From: Whitmania pigra
Taxonomy: Eukaryota; Annelida; Clitellata; Hirudinida; Haemopidae
Direction: 5' to 3'
Length of the DNA: 64,000 nt
Assembly: GCA_021613335.1 (NCBI GenBank)
Contig: JAJTWR010000341.1
Coordinates: 1,660,001 to 1,724,000, forward strand
The translations under genes were made by a program, and so were the position numbers. Position 1 is the stretch's first letter; each line of letters starts with the position of its first letter. Under the pieces are notes generated by a model, which worked only from the letters and a program-made list of their open reading frames with translations, ran no database searches and had not been told where the DNA came from. Shown piece by piece: positions 1 to 30,260 of the stretch.

Positions 1-43
1 ACTCTGCAGAAGCTGACAGTAGAACAATTAACAACAGCAGCAG

Positions 44-66
44 CAACGACGACGACGATGATGATG

Positions 67-146
<80 letters not shown>

Positions 147-148
147 TA
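44..148. repeat. Compound microsatellite (CAG)(GAC)(GAT)(TAA)n
   Basis: CAG, then GAC/GAT, then about 28 TAA units in direct succession, followed to about 600 by AT-rich sequence with shorter AAT/ATC runs. It lies in the MAGI intron downstream of the last visible exon; I see no coding sequence in 1-1269. Confidence 0.9.
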
Positions 149-909
149 TTATATTTTTTAATAAATTGTTATAATAATAATAAATATATACTTTATAGGA
201 TTATTATATTATATAGGATAATAATAATTATTATAATTATAATAACAGTAACATATTGCTTCCTTGATAATATTATATCATGAGTCATATTATAATAATA
301 ATTATGTATTAATGAGGTGGAAATATGCCACAGCAGGAAGGCAATGCATTGAGAGGTTCTTTGCCTCGTGGACACTAGGAATTATATGGCGCATGATCAC
401 GTGAACTCCTGATGATGATGATGGGATATAAGATTATGTTATCTTAATTATTACAATAATTAGATAAATGATGATGATGACAACGACGTATTAATCATCA
501 TCATCGTAATAATACAAATAATATTAATTATTATTAATATTACTATTGCTATTATTTGTAATTCATTAAAAAATATTATTTATTTAAAATTAATATTATT
601 TAAGACATTTTGAAGACATCATTTATATTCCAGACAGATTCCATTCATCATCTTCATCAAACAGAAATCAAAATCAAAAACGAAACTGAAACCTCTCTTA
701 GGAAGCCAAACCAAACCCCCCCCCCCATCAACAACATCAAATTCCCCAGCATAAAAAAATTGTTTTCGTCAAAGATTTTAATTAATCTCACGTCTCCCTA
801 GCGCAAATGTAATCTCGGAATTTCTCGAAAAAAAAGAAAGAAAGATTCCCATTTTAATTTAAATTCCATCACAAATCTGTTAAGGACTTCAGAAGAAAAA
901 CACCAGCAA

Positions 910-1008
910 GGGTCCATCCATTTTTCCACCCGTCCGTCCGTCCACCCACCCATCCATCCATCCATCCATCTACCCATCCATCCTTCCATCCATCCATCCT
1001 TCCATCTA
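910..1008. repeat. (CCAT/CCGT)n tetranucleotide array
   Basis: Degenerate CCAT, CCGT, CCAC and TCCA units. On the opposite strand it reads GGAT, which produces spurious WMDG-type ORFs. Confidence 0.85.
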
Positions 1009-1269
1009 TATTTTTATTTCTATTGCCATTTTTCTTTTTTACTTTTGGGTTTTTTCCGATCGTGTGATAAATTACCAGTTTCGCTTTCCATTTGTCCGCT
1101 GGAGTCATTCGATCTGATAGACGTCGAAAACGAATGGAGCAGCCCACTACCCCTATCTTAGTCGGTAGATGGAAAGTGGGTCGGCTCAGGGTTAGGGGTT
1201 AAAGGTCAAAACAAAGTCACTAAAGTGCAAAGATGACCATAGAACACAGAACAAAAAGCGCACACTCAC

Positions 1270-18743
<17,474 letters not shown>

Positions 18744-18764
18744 CTGAAAGTTGCATGAAGTGGA

Positions 18765-19000
18765 ATGGCTACGAAGGTGTGTAATGGGTAGGTTACAGGT
18801 ATGGAGTGTTTAGGTTACAGGTGGAGTGAATACAGGTAGAATTGTTGCAGATATGGAGTAGTTACAGGTATGGAGTGGTTAGATTACAGGCGGATGTGGA
18901 GTGATTACAGGTGTAATGGTTACAGATATGGAGTGATTACAGGTGTGGAGTGATTGTAAGTAGAGTGATTGCAGGTAGAGTGAATGCAGGTAGAGTGATT
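18765..19000. repeat. Degenerate 16-18-bp tandem repeat (GTGGAGTGATTACAG)
   Basis: GGTTACAGGTATGGAGTG, GATTACAGGTGTGGAGTG, GATTGCAGGTAGAGTG and relatives, at least twelve decayed copies just upstream (minus sense) of the first visible MAGI exon. Confidence 0.75.
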
Positions 19001-20072
19001 GAAATCAGTTCATAGTACTTGACTTCAATCAATTAGTCCTTAATAATAAAATCAATCAATTGCTTAACTCATTTTAACTCATTTCATTTTTATGAATAAT
19101 GACCAAAGCAATTATTAATTAATTATTAAAAAGATTAAGATAAAACAGATTCGACGACAACATGCAAGCTCGACGAAGCATTCCATCTCGGTTGGTCCGC
19201 GATGCCCCCCCATCCAAATTTTCCCATCCGTGAAACGACCGCCTAAATCACTCGGGAGCACGTGCGCACGTCCCTTAAACTTCCCACCTCTGCCATCTTC
19301 CTGTTTCTGCCACCTGGAACGAGGAATTTATTTCCGACGATGTGCGAGGACGCAGGTTTTCTCTTCCTTCGTTTTCGTAACTTTTGGGTTTCGAAGGACG
19401 AGTTTTTAAGCGTTAGCGATGGTGACTGTTGCAGAGCATCAAAATGAAAAGATTATGATGATGATGATGATGACACTAGAGATGGTCATAGTGAAGATGG
19501 TGGAGATTGTAATGATGATGATAAAAAAGATTACAATGGTGATCGTCGCAACAAAAGATGTTCATTGCGACTGCGGCAAAACACGACGGTTCGGTCGAAT
19601 CGTTGCAGAGAACGACAATGTAATTATCTGGAAAAAAAAATATTGCTTTTCAAAAATGTAATTTCTCTTTAATTTCACTGCTAATCACGTTGCTTCGACT
19701 TTTTTACACTCCGAACGAGAGGTCGCACGCATTTGTCATTTCAACGTTTTCCATGGTTTTTTTAAGCACGGAATGTCCAGAAGCTGAATTTCAAAATTTG
19801 TCTAAAATGTTCTTTAAAATCCTTCCGTCGAGTAATCATTTGCTATTTGCTTGATTTCTAATTCATTTCACAAGACTTATTTATTTTTTATTGTTTCTAG
19901 ATTTTTGATAATAACCATACATGCCAATTAAAATGTATTAAATGTAAACCAATAAATTAAACAGAATTTATTATTTAATAACTGCATGTAATAACAACGA
20001 TAATAATAATTGTAGAACTTGTCAGAATTGGTCAACATTTTCGACGACAATATGTCAAACTAAGAGAAATGT
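19001..20072. other. Unassigned intergenic or MAGI-intron DNA
   Basis: AT-rich single-copy sequence with a small GAT array (19455-19520). At 19280-19330 the minus strand carries AAGATGGCAGAGGTGGG, a translation-start-like context, but the frame closes after 17 codons. I cannot place the missing MAGI start exon here with confidence. Confidence 0.5.
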
Positions 20073-20706
20073 TTAAAATTTAAACTCATTCTTGAGCAGT
20101 TCTTGCATATTCACATGCAGAGTAATAACCACATTCAATTCGTTCATATCTATCAAGACTATAATCCCTGCAAGTAAACAACGAAATCCTTTTGTTCTGG
20201 AAAACTCCATGTCCGAGTGGAAATCAAAGCTGATGATTAATTTGTTTATGTGCACGACTCTAAAGCAAATTCAAGCATGTAAAGTGTCGTGAGTCAAACA
20301 ACATTTCTGGCACACTAGTTACAAAGTGAGCAAGTCTTGTGCAACAAGTGCTTTCCAAAAATAAGCATCTCTAGTTGTTTAGATCTGACTGTCTTTAATC
20401 TTTCTTCCATCACAAATAAAATAACATGTCTTTATACAGGTTTAATAACAAATATAATGCTATTTCGCCTTGCATTTTTAATTCATGTTAATTAATTAAT
20501 CTTAATAAATTCATTAATTAATGAATTCTTACCTGTGAAGACCAGTGAAAAGAATTCTCTTCCGTCTCTATGCTTTTGGCTTGGTGTCGATTATCGGAAA
20601 CAAATTCAGTGTTGATGCTGAGGGCTTCAAAACTATTGGGATTGAGCGGATTATTAATCTCCATGGAAGACTGGTGTTGGCTCGAATTAAAAGTATTCTT
20701 GAACAT
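20073..20706 (-). CDS. Putative small gene of unknown family
   Basis: Exon 1 (20706-20533) starts at an ATG preceded immediately by an in-frame stop and runs 58 codons to a strong donor, TCACAG|GTAAGA. The peptide is Asn/Ser-rich (NTFNSSQHQSSME). A terminal exon ending with TAA at 20073 reads KLIISFDFHSDMEFSRTKG and contains a hydrophobic stretch LLAGIIVLI. The two do not join in phase directly. A 46-base middle exon near 20360 (ATGCTTATTTTTGGAAAG to a GTAACT donor) would restore the frame but has a weak acceptor. I recognise no family. It could be a chance ORF pair in AT-rich DNA; the donor on exon 1 is the best evidence. Confidence 0.3.
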
Positions 20707-21295
20707 TGTTCAGGAAGATTAATTAATCAAATGCATTAAATTTTAACCATTCTCTTATTACAATAATAAAGTTTTATCGCAATTTATTACATGGAATACA
20801 ACCCTCGTTAAGAAATTCCGCTGCAACACCGGTTAAAGCCAAAACGAAAACAAGCTTTTGGGCTCATAGTGCTAAAAGTTGAAATAAATGTGATTGCGAT
20901 AAGAATTTCTTGAACGAAAATATGTGTGCTAACAAATTTAGTCAGCCTTTCAGGGTAAACTTATCATTTAATTTACAGTTTTAAGAAACTGCTGCGGCAA
21001 TCCTTTTTATACATATACATGTATTTTGATAAACAAATAAAAATGTTATATATTGTGTAAATTATATCAATATATATTGTGTTCAAGCAAGACTACCTGT
21101 ATCTAGGTAAAATTTTCCCTAAATTTAACTGTCACTTTTGCTTTAAGGTTGCCGATATTTGATAAAGCCATGTCTTCAAATAGGCAAATAAAAAGCCATT
21201 ATCCTCAACCAGAAAGTGCGCAAATTCTATTCACTGCTATACATAACAATCTTTCTTTCAATCCAATATTGCCATTATATAATAGTGGCTCCATA

Positions 21296-21658
21296 CAGTT
21301 CCGGGTTATGGGGGGCCCGGCAGGCCGAGTATTTACAAACCCGTTTCTAGAACGACACCGGGCTGAGTAATATTCATGTATTAGCTCATTTAGGCGCTAC
21401 GATTGGACAGGTGTTTCCGAAAGTACGTCACATATCGTTTTAACTTCATAAAATATAAATGTAACAATAATTAAATAATAATATTAATATTTAAAGATGG
21501 CCCAGTGGAACGCTTTGTAACATTCATGGCAAACAAAGGCCATGGCGCTCAAGAGATGTTCAACGCCTTGATGGAATTTCTGAAGATACATGACCTAGAC
21601 CTGGGAAACTGTCCTTCCAAGTGGGCCCAGGGCCACCCGCCGGCTTAATCCGGCACTG
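21296..21658. mobile_element. Non-autonomous hAT-type DNA transposon (MITE-like)
   Basis: The left end reads CAGTTCCGGGTTATGG with GGGGCCC just inside. The right end, reverse-complemented, reads CAGTGCCGGATTAAGCC, also with GGGCCC inside. Flanks carry an 8-bp near-duplication, GCTCCATA (21288-21295) and GCTCCTTA (21659-21666), the target-site length of hAT elements. The 363-bp interior keeps a scrap of transposase coding sequence. One mismatch in the duplication and several between the termini suggest an old insertion. Confidence 0.72.
21496..21648 (+). pseudogene. hAT/DUF4371-type transposase fragment
   Basis: The open frame reads GPVERFVTFMANKGHGAQ then MFNALMEFLKIHDLDLGNC, a segment typical of DUF4371/ZMYM1-like hAT transposases just ahead of their conserved GQSYDNA motif. 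That motif is missing here: after the Cys the frame runs into the transposon's right terminus and stops at 21646. It is an internally deleted remnant of about 50 codons, with no dimerisation or catalytic domain, inside the element at 21296-21658. Confidence 0.7.
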
Positions 21659-22584
21659 GCTCCTTAGCCTCTTTCTGTTTTGGCTACCAAACAATCTTGT
21701 TAATGCCAATAAGCTGAGTTTTAATTCATTCTAAACGTCTTTGAAAAATTCCAGATTGACATTCGACTTGCCGAAGCAAGGCTTGGGCCAAACTCAAGAG
21801 TCGAGTTTCAAGCAAATTCTTGAACGTTAAAGAAACATCCGCTTTTAGAAAGCTTTATCAGATCATAAAATGTAGCAATAAACAATAAAACAAACTAGAT
21901 TTTTATTGTTTTAAATATAATTATAACTGGGACAAGACTTAAGGTGTCCTAAAATTTTTTCTGGACATTTTTCACCAAAAAAATTGCTTCGTAGTTTTAA
22001 AAATGATTTTTTTCAAATAAAGTTTTTTTTTAATTTCATAAATTTTAAAAATAAATCTTTCTTTACACGTTGATTTATTTCCAATAAAAGATTTATTTTT
22101 ATTTTTTATTATTAAATATAAACAATATGTCTCTTAAAAAATTTATTAATTAAATGCTTAAGTGCAACAGCAGGTTGGCTTAATTCGTCTGCTTGGAGCG
22201 GCGGGCTAGAATTAAACAATTTGAATTTGTTAAGTCTAATTACTTATCTTAGTCAACAAATCAAACGTGCTGGTTGCTAATGGATGTAATATTAGCGTTT
22301 AAAATAGCATCGCACAACCCGCAAATCTTAATGATCATTGTTGTGTTTCCGAGTCGAGCTTACTGCAAGATCCACCGGTGAAGATTGAGCAAAAATGTCT
22401 AGACAGCTTTTAGGAGGCCCAAAGGTCAACCAACGAACTGATAAATTTGAGGTGTCTCATTTTTCTTCGCTTTATTCGATCAGTGAATCTTAATCAACCT
22501 AGTTTTACAACGTGCCTGCAGCTTGTGCATGCGTCGAGGTTTATTATTATTAGGTATGGCTTTGAGGATGTTCGCAAATTAGAA

Positions 22585-25500
22585 ATGGCAACATCGTTTC
22601 ATTGCAGATTTTTAAAGAAAATGCTGACATTGGGCATCGGCTTCCTACTCACGATGTCAGCTTTGAATCAGCTTGTGGCGATGGAAAATGGTAATTGCGT
22701 ATATTTTAACTTTGTGGTGTGTTTATCAAACTTCAAACCTGCTTAACAATAAAGATTAGGAATATCTTTAATGAAATTTTTATTATTTGGTGCTCATCAT
22801 GACAGATTTCAAGATTCATTAATATTTGATTGTGTTTTTCATCCCTTCTTCCTAGTCTAGGTCATCATCAAATGCTTTAGAGACATTTAGTTAATTATTT
22901 TTTCCAAAAATTCTATTCTTTGATCCATATTCAATTGGATTCAACAATTAATCTTTTAAGTGAATCACGTTTACTTCAGCTTCCACAACCAAGATGATGG
23001 ATGGTCATCTTCAAACTTCAAACTGCACCGGCGATATTTATCAGAGGCAGCTGGACTACATTGCATCGTCTTTGAAGGTGGAATTTCTCGTCAGGGACGA
23101 AACTTCGGTGAAACTGAGCCTCAGCAATCCCGGTCCGGAAGACATACTTAACTGCAACTGGGAGATGTATTTCTCGATGATCGTCATACTCCTCAAACCC
23201 AACTACACTTCGAAAGCTTTCAACATGTCGCACGTCAACGGATTCCTGTTCAGACTTTCCTCTAAATTACCTTCAGAAGTCTCCGTTCTCCTGCCTCCTG
23301 GAGGGGAAGAGGTGATATCCATAGATGACCACATGCCCACAAAATATTTTGCATTTCCCGATTGGTTCATCGTCGGCCCCAACGCATCCCCGAGGATTCT
23401 TTCCAGCACCACTGTTGCCAACCAGTCAAGCATGGTCGTGATCAATGAGACTTACACGAGCGGAGATAGATTCGAATACAACAAGAATTTGACGGACAGT
23501 TGGAGAGCAATGAAAACTACGCCAGAACCAAAATTGGTCATCTCCACTGTGTTTCATGAATCGGGGCTAATCCCAATGCCGGAATATGTGAACTTGTCCA
23601 GAGATTGGTCGATCGGTTATGATTCAATCAACTTGACCTTTGAGGCCGGCCTGCTCGAAGGTAGATTAATTTACTTTTTATTACTATAAACTTGGCCATA
23701 AACTTGTTAACACGAGATTACGAGCACCACGGATGCATGATGATGATGATGATGAATATGATTTTTATTATTATTTTTAAATGTCATCAACAATTCGTTA
23801 AAGATTTTCTCGGCTTGAAAAAAATTATTACTTCCGAGCCAACGACGAAAATGATCTTCCTACAATTGGGACCTCTTAATGATGATGAGACTCTAAAATT
23901 GCCACAAGAAGCCCACACATCACCAGAAGCTTACAAGTTGGTCGTGAACAACGACTCAATCTTGTTGCAAGCCCCCACCCCTGCTGGGGCATTCTACGGG
24001 GTCCAAACCCTCATGGCCCTCTGCCGCAACAACAAATCGACGGGCTCGTTAAAAAGGACGCCCGTCGTCAGAATCACTGATTTTCCAAGGTACAAATACA
24101 GGGGACTCATGATCGACATGGCTCGACACTTTCAGAGCGTCGACACATTGAAGAAATTGATAACCGTAATATCCACCTACAAGATGAATCGTCTCCACAT
24201 CCACCTCTCCGACGACGAAGGATGGAGGATCGAAGTGCCGGGACTCCCTGAACTGACCTCGGTCGGAGCCCGTCCTACCGCCAAGTTCGGTTCGAGACAG
24301 AAATTCGATTTCCTCAACGCTTACGTGGGTGCGATTCCGACGGACAACTCGACCGCTAACGTGACACGCCAGTTTTATACCCAAGAGGAGTACAGAAGCA
24401 TCTTGAAACATGCTGCCTTCCATCACGTCACAGTCATCCCAGAGGTGGACTTTCCAGGTCACTCCCATGCCGCACTGGTGAGCATGAGGGCCAGGAAAAG
24501 GCGCCTGAGACTCGAGGGTGATCCGAATGCCGAGGCGTTCGACTTGGAAGACGAGGAGGACATGTCAGACGATGCGTCCGTCAACAACGTTGCGGACACC
24601 GTCATCAACACCTGCAAAAATTCCACGATCGATTTCATGCGGCTGATTGTGGAGAGGTTGCTCGAGTTGCACAAGGTGAGAATATGCAGAACCGTTGCCA
24701 TCATAATCAACATCACCATCATCATCATCATCATCATCATGAAATATTTACAATTTTATGACCTCTTCAAGAGCTTTGATTGCTTATCTCTTGCTTATCT
24801 AACAAGCAATTAATTTAGGGTACTTCAATGAGGTTTACAACTGAATGAACACCAAGTTTTATTTTATCATTTGACTCTAACAATGTCTCCACCCCTCCAA
24901 CATTAGCAACACATCGAGAACAGTTCCTAAACATCTATGTCCCTTTCTACCCCAGGATGACCAACCGCTCGACGTGGTCCACCTCGGCGGGGACGAAGTC
25001 TCCCACACGGCCCTTTCGGAGAGTCCCCTCTGCAAGAAATTACTGGGTCCCGGCCTCGCCAATGTATCTCTCTATGCCCTGGGGAAGCTACTTGCTCTCG
25101 GTGATGAATTCAACAAGACGATCATCCTCTGGGAAACAAACAACAGAGACCTCCACTCTGGTGAGAGTTCCAAACCCATCATTCACTTCTGGCAACCATC
25201 CACGGAGAGGGACAAAGTCTTGACGGACTACGTCAATGCCGGAATAAAGGCGAGGGTTTTTGGGTTGCCATTGTATAGTTCTGGACAATGTTTGGTCGGC
25301 CGTCAATTTTAGAGCTGTTTTTGTATTAACTACTACAGGTTTCATTAAAATGAATGTATTTATAAACTCAAAATCAATTATGTTGACATTTCATTCAGAA
25401 TTACTTGACAAGACTGATAAATGATAATTTCAATGTGATTGATAACTCATGCAAATCAATGTCATCACCATCATCATCATCATCAACATTCAGGTCATCC

Positions 25501-26920
25501 TGTCCGAGGCTGACATCCTGTACCTCGACCACCCCTCAGAACCTAGCACCCTAGAGAATGGTCTGAGGTGGGCTACCCCAAAAATAACTGAATTTGACAT
25601 CTTCAAGTATACTCCTCCCAAAGTCTGTTCTCAAGGTGATCAAGATGATGACGATTGTAAGAAAAAGATGGAACATGTACTTGGTAAGTGTAATGTTATT
25701 TTAATATTATTATTATTATTATAATTATTATTATTATTATTATTGTTGTTGTTGTTATTATTATTATTGTTATTACTGCTCCTCCATGTTGAAATATATT
25801 CGTCGCTACGAAAGCACGAACAAACATTCTACCACCAGGCATGCAGGCAAACCTGTGGGGAGAACTGATTTGGAAGGAAGAAAAGGTCGATGAAATGCTC
25901 TTCCCAAGACTCTTGGCAGTGGCCGAGAGAGCCTGGCACAGGCCGGAATGGGAGGAAGGAGATGAGGATGTCCTCCATCGTGATTGGATGGCCTTTGCCG
26001 GTGCACTCGTCCAGAGGGAACTGTCAGTGCTGGACGGTCTTTCGGTCAAATATAGAATACCCCCGCCGGGGGCGAGGTTTGGCATTTCGATGTTTGGATT
26101 GATGATGCTGGTAGTGATTACAATTATGACTATGATCATGGTGATGATTGTGATGATGCTGGTGGTGATGATTATGGTGGTGATGATAGTGGTGGTGATT
26201 ATGATTATAACTATGATGATGCTGCTAGTGGTGATAATTATGATGATGATGGTGGTGGTTATGATTATGATGGTGGTGGTTGGTATGATTATAACTATGA
26301 TGCTGCTGCTAGTGATGGTGATGATGATGATATTCATATAGTACTCGTGAAATTAAGCTAATAGTTAAATGAAATTACTATTTTTAGCAGCTTTTCATCA
26401 AGTTACTGTAATAATTAATTAATTATTTCCATTAAATCATAACTCTTATGCCTCTCGTCAATCAAACCTTCTAGGAGAAGCTCAGAAGGTGCAATTGAAT
26501 ACAACACCATCTTACCTGGCCTACAGGTGCTCATGAGCACTGACAGTGGAAACACCTGGAAGAAACCTGACAATACCAGAGGGGACGTACTTCTTGCCAC
26601 GCTGTGAGCTGACAGTGCGATGATGATGATGATGATGGTGACTATTCTTAGAGAATGATAATGATGATGACGATGATGATCCTATTACACTGAACACAAC
26701 AACAATGGCGCCTCTCATTCCCGTCAGGTCTGCAGACGGAAAAAGGAAAAGCCGTTTCATCCCGGTCGAGGGTCTTCCGGACAAACCGTCCAACAACACC
26801 CTTTCGACCACCCGTGGTAGCACACACGATGAGACAACAATCAAGAAGAGAGCCTCAGGTGTTGCTCTCGCATGGCACAGTTACCTGTTATGGCTTTTCT
26901 GCTTTGTTTTGTTCATTTAA
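22585..26920 (+). CDS. Chitobiase-type beta-N-acetylhexosaminidase (GH20)
   Basis: Eight exons join in phase: 22585-22690, 22980-23660, 23804-24675, 24956-25255, 25494-25683, 25839-26076, 26475-26603, 26728-26920, giving 902 residues, near the usual length of chitobiases. A hydrophobic segment at residues 13-32 is a signal peptide or anchor. Exon 2 is the CHB_HEX carbohydrate-binding domain (NWEMYFSMI, HVNGFLFRL, LPPGGEEV). The GH20 barrel follows: GAFYGVQTL, YRGLMIDMARHFQSVDTL, RLHIHLSDDEGWRIEVPGL, VIPEVDFPGHSHAA, and the catalytic pair Asp566-Glu567 in HLGGDEV. NLWGELIW and FPRLLAVAERAW close the active site; YRIPPPGA and SADGKRKSR mark the C-terminal Ig-like domain. It releases terminal GlcNAc from chitin oligosaccharides or glycans. 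A hydrophobic C-terminus suggests GPI anchoring. Several N-glycosylation sequons support secretion. Confidence 0.93.
26105..26335. repeat. GAT/GGT tract with 30-60-bp higher-order unit in a GH20 intron
   Basis: GTGGTGATTATGATTATAAC, TATGATGATGCTG and related blocks recur in GH20 intron 6, just past the donor of the exon ending at 26076. A naive ORF reads through it. Confidence 0.7.
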
Positions 26921-26944
26921 GGGGAAATCAATGTTTTGGTTTTT

Positions 26945-27950
<1,006 letters not shown>

Positions 27951-28015
27951 GTATTTTTATTAAGAGTTCTTAAAAGCACAATTAATTGTCCTTGAGAAGC
28001 ACCTTTAGACAATCA

Positions 28016-28600
28016 CACACACACACACACAAACAAATAAACACACGCATCGACACAAACGCACGCAGTCATTTCAGGTGCTCTTTCCACTCCTGATGAG
28101 GCGAGAAGGAACAAATAGATTGGATGCGGATAATTGGATCGTCCGTGAATCCATTGTGGATTTAATCCACCGGTTCAATCCGGAGATCCGTGATGTGCAT
28201 TCAGGATATTATTATTATTATATTATGTTTTTACTTTATTTTATTTATATTTAGTTTTTTTGTGCTTATGACAATAAGTGGAATAACATTAATCCAATAT
28301 GGAGGCTGATAATTGTGATGGGTTAATGTTATCATGTTACGGGAATGCGAGTTTTAAATAGTCGAAAAGTGTCTTTGGGAAAAAGTAATTAATAATAGTA
28401 ATAATAGTGATAATAATAATAATAATAGTGATAATGATAATAATAGGTTTCTTATTTATAAACATAGCCCGAGTCTCTGTTAGTAAGTAAAACTCATTTC
28501 GTGACCGCCATTTCCATCCATGAATAGAACACACAAGAAAATAATTCAAAGTCCTCCTCCCTCTACCCCATTCCCCAAAACACCCCTGCCCTCCATCCCT
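28016..28600. other. Unassigned DNA with short (AC)n and TAA/GTA tracts
   Basis: An AC dinucleotide run at 28014-28032; a short imperfect palindrome around 28150-28195 (GGATTTAATCC, CCGGTTCAATCCGG); TAA/TAG tract at 28390-28445. I see no coding exon. Confidence 0.5.
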
Positions 28601-28629
28601 CCCTCTCGCCCAGTGAATCGCTTGATTGG

Positions 28630-28712
28630 GGAGCCATCTTTCTTGGCGACATGCGCTCATCCATGTGTTGCAAGCACTTCCGCATCACGTGACCGAGATT
28701 ACTTCCGGTCTG
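28630..28712 (-). promoter_or_regulatory. Promoter-like cluster: two ETS motifs, E-box and AAGATGGC
   Basis: Reading the minus strand: ACCGGAAGT (28709-28701), GGTCACGTGA (28694-28685), GCGGAAGTG (28683-28675), then AAGATGGC (28640-28633). Paired ETS sites around a TCACGTGA E-box followed by an AAGATGGC initiator-like element is a familiar core promoter arrangement of housekeeping genes. The ATG within it opens only a short frame and I found no matching downstream exons, so the target is unknown. Confidence 0.35.
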
Positions 28713-28874
28713 AATGCTGAGGACCGTTAGAGTAGATTACAATTTGGACCGCGGTACATCTCATCTTGGAAGCTCGAGTTTTTGATTTAAAATCTCTTTA
28801 TGGATGCCGTTGAGAGAATAATAAGTTTTCTATGTTCAAATATATACGTAATAAATATTTTTATAGTGCATGTG

Positions 28875-28932
28875 TCACAGTGTATTGTTATTATTATTGT
28901 TATTGTTATTGTTATTGTTATTGTTATTGTTA

Positions 28933-28990
<58 letters not shown>

Positions 28991-29345
28991 TATTATAAGT
29001 TTTAATCATATTATTATCTTTACCATAATTTATTTTATAACTTGAATAGTTTACTTGAGACATTGATAATTATTAAATCACTGATTTGAATACGATTAAA
29101 ATACCATCAAATTAGGAATACCACTAAGTCAATTAGGTGACCAGCTGATGTGAAAACCTGAGTATTAAGTACACCACTATCGGCTATTTTGATCATGCCA
29201 GTGTGATCATTATCAGCTGTCGATGTTATCATCGTCGTCGTCATCATCGTCGTCATCATCGTCATCATTATCGTCATCATCATCGTCGTCATCATCGTCG
29301 TCATCATCATCGTCATCATCATCGGCGTCGTCATTGTCGACATCC
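28875..29345. repeat. TTG/TTA array and (CGT/CAT)n array
   Basis: TTATTG units passing into pure TTA at 28885-28995, and a CGT/CAT array at 29225-29340. The region to about 30200 is AT-rich with no recognisable gene. Confidence 0.8.
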
Positions 29346-30212
29346 AGTCTTTTAATATTCTACGAATTTGTGGTAATGGGGAGCAATAATTTCAATATTA
29401 TGTTTCTATTTATATATACTAGTGTATTTATTTTGTATTATTATTTTACCATAATATTTGTATTATATTGTTATTTATTTATTTATTTACAATAGTAATA
29501 ATTTAATTATTTTGTTTCTTTTTTTCCTGTCAATCGTTAAATACCTTGAAAGAGATTTATGTTATGTTAATTATTAAAAACAGTACAAGACAAGTCAAAA
29601 CATTTGAAAATATTTGTCTTGGAATTTATATTATTTAAGATTGAAAAATGTATTTATAATTATTTTTATTATTATTATGACAATCGAATATATTTGTTGA
29701 AATGTTACAAACTGAATGACACCTCATGGATTTACTTAGCCTCCCAGCCAAAACAACCACGGCCATTAAAAACGACAATAAATAAATAACATAATTACGA
29801 ACATAGCAAATTATTGTAATGATAATAATTAAAATATTATACCACGAAAGCGTCGAAATTATGCGAGACGAAGCAGCAAAACAGCAGTGGCTTTGCTCAA
29901 CCTTCCCGTCCAATGAGCATTCGCTTCGCAGCCAGTTGAGACTGGGACTTGTATGACTTTCAGCGTTGAAATTATGAGATAATTACTTCCGAATATTACT
30001 ATTTCCATCCATAATTTCGTGCAATTGTCCTGCTAAAACGAGTTGATTTGAAGGAAAAAGAAATTTGACGCTTGCCAAAAGGATTATCATCTTCTCAAGA
30101 CAGGTTGGTCAAACCCTTAGCTCTGCGGATGGTTTTATTATTTTTTTGATAAATTCAAATGTCTCGAAACATTTAGCACGAGTCTCTAAATTTCTGTTTA
30201 AACGTCAAGTTA

Positions 30213-30260
30213 ATGTATGGCGACGTAAATCGCTTTGGACTTAAAAATTTCGTAAAGAAG
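30213..30260 (+). CDS. Possible orphan first coding exon
   Basis: ATG opens a 16-codon frame (MYGDVNRFGLKNFVKK) ending at a consensus donor, AAGAAG|GTGAGT. The surroundings contain GGCCATTTTGG (30290) and AAAGATGGCGGA (30403-30414), sequences common around YY1-type promoters. I could not find downstream exons on the plus strand, so this may be coincidence or the start of a gene whose other exons I failed to see. Confidence 0.22.
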
